From contig FR887373.1 in assembly GCA_000431795.1 (NCBI GenBank), positions 225,036-237,334 of the forward strand: 12,299 nucleotides of DNA. The letters run 5' to 3'. Made by a program: the position numbers and the translations under genes. A model generated the notes under the pieces. The model saw only the letters and a list, made by a program, of their open reading frames with translations. It ran no database searches and was not told the DNA's origin. The stretch comes from Clostridium sp. CAG:302. Its GTDB lineage: Bacteria; Bacillota_I; Bacilli_A; RF39; UBA660. Of this stretch, positions 12,176 to 12,299 are shown one piece after another. Positions within the stretch are counted from its first letter, which is position 1. Each line of letters opens with the position of its first letter.

Positions 12176-12299
12176 TTAACATAAGTTATCTGGAATTAAC
12201 TTACTTATATATTTTAATATACTATTTTTAGTATATTTTTTTGGATTTTTAATGTATTCTAGACAAATACTTATAACACCATTTGCATAAAAAATAGTA
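12176..12299 (-). CDS. C-terminal end of a convergent gene, probably a TetR-family regulator (partial)
   Basis: Read on the minus strand, the frame is open from the window edge (first full codon ends at 12298) to TAA at 12178-12176, giving 40 residues. The sequence FYANGVISICLEYIKNP resembles the C-terminal helix of TetR/AcrR-type regulators (pattern F-x-A-x-G-I-x-x-x-I-x-x-W-I), followed by a Lys-rich helix ending in ISKLIPDNLC. The DNA-binding domain would lie outside the window. The gene faces the deacetylase gene, with the two stop codons touching (12175/12176). Because the fragment is short, the family call is uncertain; coding status rests on the protein-like pattern. Confidence 0.5.
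   Translation of the reverse strand, partial: TIFYANGVISICLEYIKNPKKYTKNSILKYISKLIPDNLC
12216..12242 (+). terminator. Intrinsic terminator of the deacetylase gene, inside the convergent gene
   Basis: AATATACTA (12216-12224) pairs perfectly with TAGTATATT (12229-12237), loop TTTT, with Ts to 12242. It lies about 40 nt past the deacetylase stop and antisense to the coding sequence of the TetR-like gene. Confidence 0.75.

Noticed and set aside
12170..12191. 6-bp hairpin AGATAA/TTATCT over the two abutting stop codons
   Set aside because: Short, A+T-rich, 10-nt loop and no T-tract on either strand; not a convincing terminator.
1..12299. Possible Mycoplasma-type code (TGA as Trp)
   Set aside because: TGA ends the ABC ATPase, the 6148-6999 gene and the HD-domain gene at expected lengths, and tryptophans are encoded by TGG.

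Overview
The window looks like chromosomal DNA from a low-G+C Gram-positive bacterium (Firmicutes, Bacilli-like or an uncultured gut Mollicute/Clostridium-type lineage). It is very A+T-rich, codons favour A/T third positions and AGA for Arg, and ribosome binding sites are strong. The code is standard: TGA ends several genes (224, 6999, 11147), and Trp is TGG even in the thioredoxin active site. A minus-strand gene resembling the spore protein SspI, behind a sigma-G-type promoter, suggests an endospore former. There is no sign of phage, insertion sequence, CRISPR array, tRNA or rRNA.

Layout. 1-2767: the end of an ABC ATPase gene, translationally overlapped with its 848-aa double-FtsX permease. 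2829-3551: a zinc-ribbon/membrane/beta-domain protein. 3615-4614: cvpA-like gene plus thioredoxin gene. 4710-6095: two tandem paralogous exported proteins with SipW-dependent-type (TasA/camelysin-like) leaders. 6148-7952: an unrecognised single-span membrane protein, then holA (DNA polymerase III delta). 7969-8175 (minus): sspI-like. 8265-9341: hemW-like radical SAM protein. 9390-9692: a small coiled-coil/Cys-motif protein. 9769-11147: MscS-family channel plus HD-domain protein. 11192-12175: membrane-anchored polysaccharide deacetylase. 12176-12299 (minus): the C-terminal end of what looks like a TetR-family regulator, abutting the deacetylase stop codon to stop codon.

How it works together. 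Most genes serve the cell surface or envelope (ABC exporter, CvpA, SipW-type exported proteins, MscS, deacetylase), mixed with housekeeping genes (holA, hemW, trxA). holA...hemW and cvpA...trxA recall Bacillus neighbourhoods with the intervening genes removed. No gap exceeds 300 bases.

The most striking non-coding pattern is compaction. At nearly every transcription-unit boundary a hairpin terminator is fused to the next promoter: the predicted -35 element lies in the terminator's 3' arm, loop or T-tract, and the predicted start site is at or just before the Shine-Dalgarno sequence, giving leaders of about 9-25 nt. Promoter and terminator calls were made by eye, with no scoring. Protein families are assigned from motifs and memory of the families, with no database search.
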